From: Flavobacteriales bacterium
Lineage (GTDB): Bacteria > Bacteroidota > Bacteroidia > Flavobacteriales_E > Vicingaceae
Assembly: GCA_029262875.1 (NCBI GenBank)
Contig: JAJCYO010000057.1
Span: forward strand, 1 to 56,460
Length of the DNA: 56,460 bases
Direction: 5' to 3'
Shown here piece after piece: positions 54,405 through 56,460 of the stretch. How positions within the stretch are numbered: the first letter of the stretch is position 1; the number at the start of each line of letters is the position of its first letter. The translations under genes and the position numbers were made by a program. The notes below the pieces were generated by a model. The model was not told where the DNA came from and ran no database searches. It saw nothing but the letters and a program-made list of their open reading frames with translations.

Positions 54405-56460
54405 TCGTAGGTTTCTAACCTTTCTTTAATCTCCTCCAAGCGAGCCAATTTATTTGCCCTTCTAAGCTCTATTGCAGTTTTAGTAAAGTAGGTATGTGCT
54501 TCTAAGAATTTAACTTGTAACTCGTCCCAAGACTTATCTGTCTTAATGATGTCTCTTTCCATCAATTCACGTTTTAGTTTATCTGCAATTAAATGAAATT
54601 CATCTCCTCCTAAATAATCTAAATCTGCATCACAAATAATTTGTTGTAAATGATTGGTAGGTTTTTGTGGAACTTTTGTTGCTTGAATTAATCGTCCTAT
54701 TTTATCAATTTGATCTTGTGTATATCCAAATCTTGGAAGTACTTCCTGTGCCAAAGCTGCACCAATATCCTCATTATTAGCATATTGGTGTACAAACCCG
54801 GCATCGTGATACAGTGCTGCTGTTTTTAGTAAAAAGATATCATCACCTTCAATTCCTTCCATAAGTGCTATTCGTTCTACAGCAGCACAAACATCAGTCG
54901 TGTGCCTCAAATCATGGTAATGTAAATTATCTGGTAATTCTTTTTTCAACCTTTCTACAATGTACTTCTCTGCTTTGCGGTAATGAATACTACTGTAAAT
55001 ATGTAGATCAACATATTTTTGAAACAACTCATTAGGAACAATTCCTTTTCCATCAACTGATAATTCTGGTTTAATAGCGTGGACAAAGTACATGTCAATG
55101 TGCCCTTTATTTTTTGCCTTTATCTCACCTCTGTACTCACAAGTAAAAAACTCTTTAACCAATTCATAAGTTGTTCCAGAAATATTTACTTTTCCAATAT
55201 TACTTGCTGCCTCTATTCTACTTGCAATGTTTACACTGTCTCCCCATATATCGTATGCAAATCGTTTAATACCAACTACACCTGCAATTACGGAGCCTGT
55301 ATGTATCCCTATTCTAAGTCCCCAGCCTTTTCCTCCATTTTTCACCTTAGTCTTATTGTAATCTTTCATAAACCGCTGAATTTCCAATCCAGCCAAAACA
55401 ATATCAATTGGGTTACTTTTGTTTCTAATAGGAATTCCTCCCGCACACATGTATGCATCACCTATTGTTTTAATTTTCTCTACATCATACCTCTCTATTA
55501 TTTCATCAAACTTTTTAAAGTAATTATCAAGTTCCGAAACCAATTCTTCTGGCTTTATTTCTTCAGCAATTTTAGTGAAACTCTTAAAATCAGTAAACAT
55601 AATAGACGTCATCCTATACTTACGAGCAGTTGCTTGGCCTTTCGCTTTTAATTCTTCAGCAGTTTCGGCAGGTAAAATATTCAGTAATAATTTTTCAGCC
55701 TTTTCTTTTTCCACTTCAAGCAATTCTTTCTGTTTAATTACTTCATGGGTCCTCTCCCTTACTTGAACTTCTAATAGTTCTTTTTGAGCTTTAACCTGAT
55801 TTATTCTGTACCTAACAATTCCATAAACCATTAATAGCGGAAATAAAATATAGAAAATGATTACAAACCATAAAGTTCTCCAAAAGGGTGGTTTTACGAT
55901 AACCCTAATTTGGGCCTCCTCATTATTCCAGATACCATCACTATTTGCTACTTTAACTTTAAATATATATTCTCCTGGATCTAAGTTAGTGTAATTCGCC
56001 CTTCTATTGTTCCCAATATCTACCCAGTCTTCATTAAAGTTTTCCAATTTATATTTATGCTGATTTTTTAAAGGATAAGAATAATGTAATGAAGCAAACT
56101 CAAATGAAATTACATTTTGTCTATACTCTAAAACAATCTCATCCAGTTCAGAAATATGCTTTTTCAAGATTTCGTCTTTACCTATTTTAACGGGTTTATT
56201 AAACAAATAAAATTTGGTAATAATTGGCTTCGCTTTTGTTTTATTAATGTTTATATCATCAGGATAAAATGAGTTAAACCCATTTATTCCGCCAAAAAAT
56301 AGTTGTCCAGATTTACTTTTAAAATAAGCTCCATTATTAAACTCATTACTTTGTAAACCATCTGTTTCATCAAAGTTTTTAAATCGATTTGATTTTGTGC
56401 TAAAAAAAGATATTCCCTTATTGGTGCTCAACCATAAGTTGTGTTGTTTATCATCAAGCA
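54401..56460 (-). CDS. Sensor-adenylate cyclase-HD domain fusion protein (5' end outside the window)
   Basis: The frame stays open to the window edge, where it reads NLWLSTNKGISFF, the blade motif of two-component regulator propellers. Numbering from the TTG at 56431: propeller end 1-60, Y_Y_Y domain about 115-180, TM helix 187-207, coiled coil 210-250, class III cyclase about 270-450, and HD domain about 500-630. The cyclase has metal ligands D281 and D325, K321 and D394 (adenine-specific pair in KTIGD and YDIWGD), and N401/R405. The HD part has H510, H542-D543 and a later Asp in CDADLDYLG. So it should make cAMP in response to a periplasmic signal, while the HD domain may hydrolyse a phosphoester or nucleotide. 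Fusion of both is unusual. Confidence 0.88.
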   Translation of the reverse strand, partial: LDDKQHNLWLSTNKGISFFSTKSNRFKNFDETDGLQSNEFNNGAYFKSKSGQLFFGGINGFNSFYPDDININKTKAKPIITKFYLFNKPVKIGKDEILKKHISELDEIVLEYRQNVISFEFASLHYSYPLKNQHKYKLENFNEDWVDIGNNRRANYTNLDPGEYIFKVKVANSDGIWNNEEAQIRVIVKPPFWRTLWFVIIFYILFPLLMVYGIVRYRINQVKAQKELLEVQVRERTHEVIKQKELLEVEKEKAEKLLLNILPAETAEELKAKGQATARKYRMTSIMFTDFKSFTKIAEEIKPEELVSELDNYFKKFDEIIERYDVEKIKTIGDAYMCAGGIPIRNKSNPIDIVLAGLEIQRFMKDYNKTKVKNGGKGWGLRIGIHTGSVIAGVVGIKRFAYDIWGDSVNIASRIEAASNIGKVNISGTTYELVKEFFTCEYRGEIKAKNKGHIDMYFVHAIKPELSVDGKGIVPNELFQKYVDLHIYSSIHYRKAEKYIVERLKKELPDNLHYHDLRHTTDVCAAVERIALMEGIEGDDIFLLKTAALYHDAGFVHQYANNEDIGAALAQEVLPRFGYTQDQIDKIGRLIQATKVPQKPTNHLQQIICDADLDYLGGDEFHLIADKLKRELMERDIIKTDKSWDELQVKFLEAHTYFTKTAIELRRANKLARLEEIKERLETYD

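Noticed and set aside
55079-55651. Long plus-strand reading frame of 190 codons opposite the cyclase gene
   Set aside because: It lies entirely antisense to conserved cyclase and HD domain sequence, and its translation is Cys/Phe/Ser-rich without any domain.

Overview
The window is a low-GC stretch of a Bacteroidota genome, most likely from a marine or aquatic Flavobacteriales-type bacterium (inference, no 16S gene present). The evidence is four secreted proteins with type IX secretion (T9SS) sorting domains, a PorP/SprF-like outer-membrane protein, an IPExxxVDY protein next to pyruvate kinase, LytTR/LytS and Y_Y_Y-type sensors, and A/T-rich leaders without Shine-Dalgarno sequences.

Layout. 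1-3879: accessory block. It opens with what looks like the terminal repeats of an IS21-family element that has cut off the start of a nuclease-like gene; two uncharacterised proteins and a DUF4238 protein follow. 4010-8575 (minus): response regulator, histidine kinase, SulP anion transporter and universal stress protein, probably one transcription unit. 8920-12552: large T9SS-exported protein with about eleven DxDP-type repeats. 12916-27412 (plus): eleven closely packed genes, the centrepiece. A two-subunit 2-oxoacid:ferredoxin oxidoreductase (korA, korB) is followed by a complete Rnf complex (rnfB, C, D, G, E, A). Two very large proteins of 841 and 1229 residues are interleaved with rnfB. Both look like decayed relatives of pyruvate:ferredoxin oxidoreductase (NifJ). 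A 58-residue membrane protein with four cysteines, resembling NqrM in layout, closes the set. This suggests a dedicated oxidoreductase-Rnf electron-transfer assembly in which 2-oxoacid oxidation feeds electrons through ferredoxin-type clusters into RnfB and on to NAD+, with ion translocation; the opposite direction is also possible.

27451-35288: small helical protein, DUF2490 outer-membrane protein, several small genes, a family of helical regulator-like proteins (a second member lies at 40676-42147 with an apparent -1 frameshift in an A8 run), and a 1188-residue PKD-repeat T9SS protein. 35389-38153: LytTR regulator with TPR-LytS histidine kinase. 38367-42147: Spo0M-like arrestin-fold protein, a one-domain voltage-gated cation channel with an LEDWTD filter, and small exported or membrane proteins. 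42239-49865: secreted M28 peptidase, SPOR-like protein, YgiQ radical SAM protein, Crp/Fnr regulator with a CCGC redoxin-like protein, and a PorP/SprF plus SprB-repeat adhesin pair. 50103-56460: acyltransferase-3, tRNA-Arg(CCU), IPExxxVDY protein, pyruvate kinase, M42 aminopeptidase, and a sensor-adenylate cyclase-HD fusion running off the right edge.

A 23-bp partly palindromic motif with core TTCGAYAATTYGAACC occurs in three widely separated intergenic regions, with two weaker relatives. All functional calls come from reading the sequence; no database search was run.
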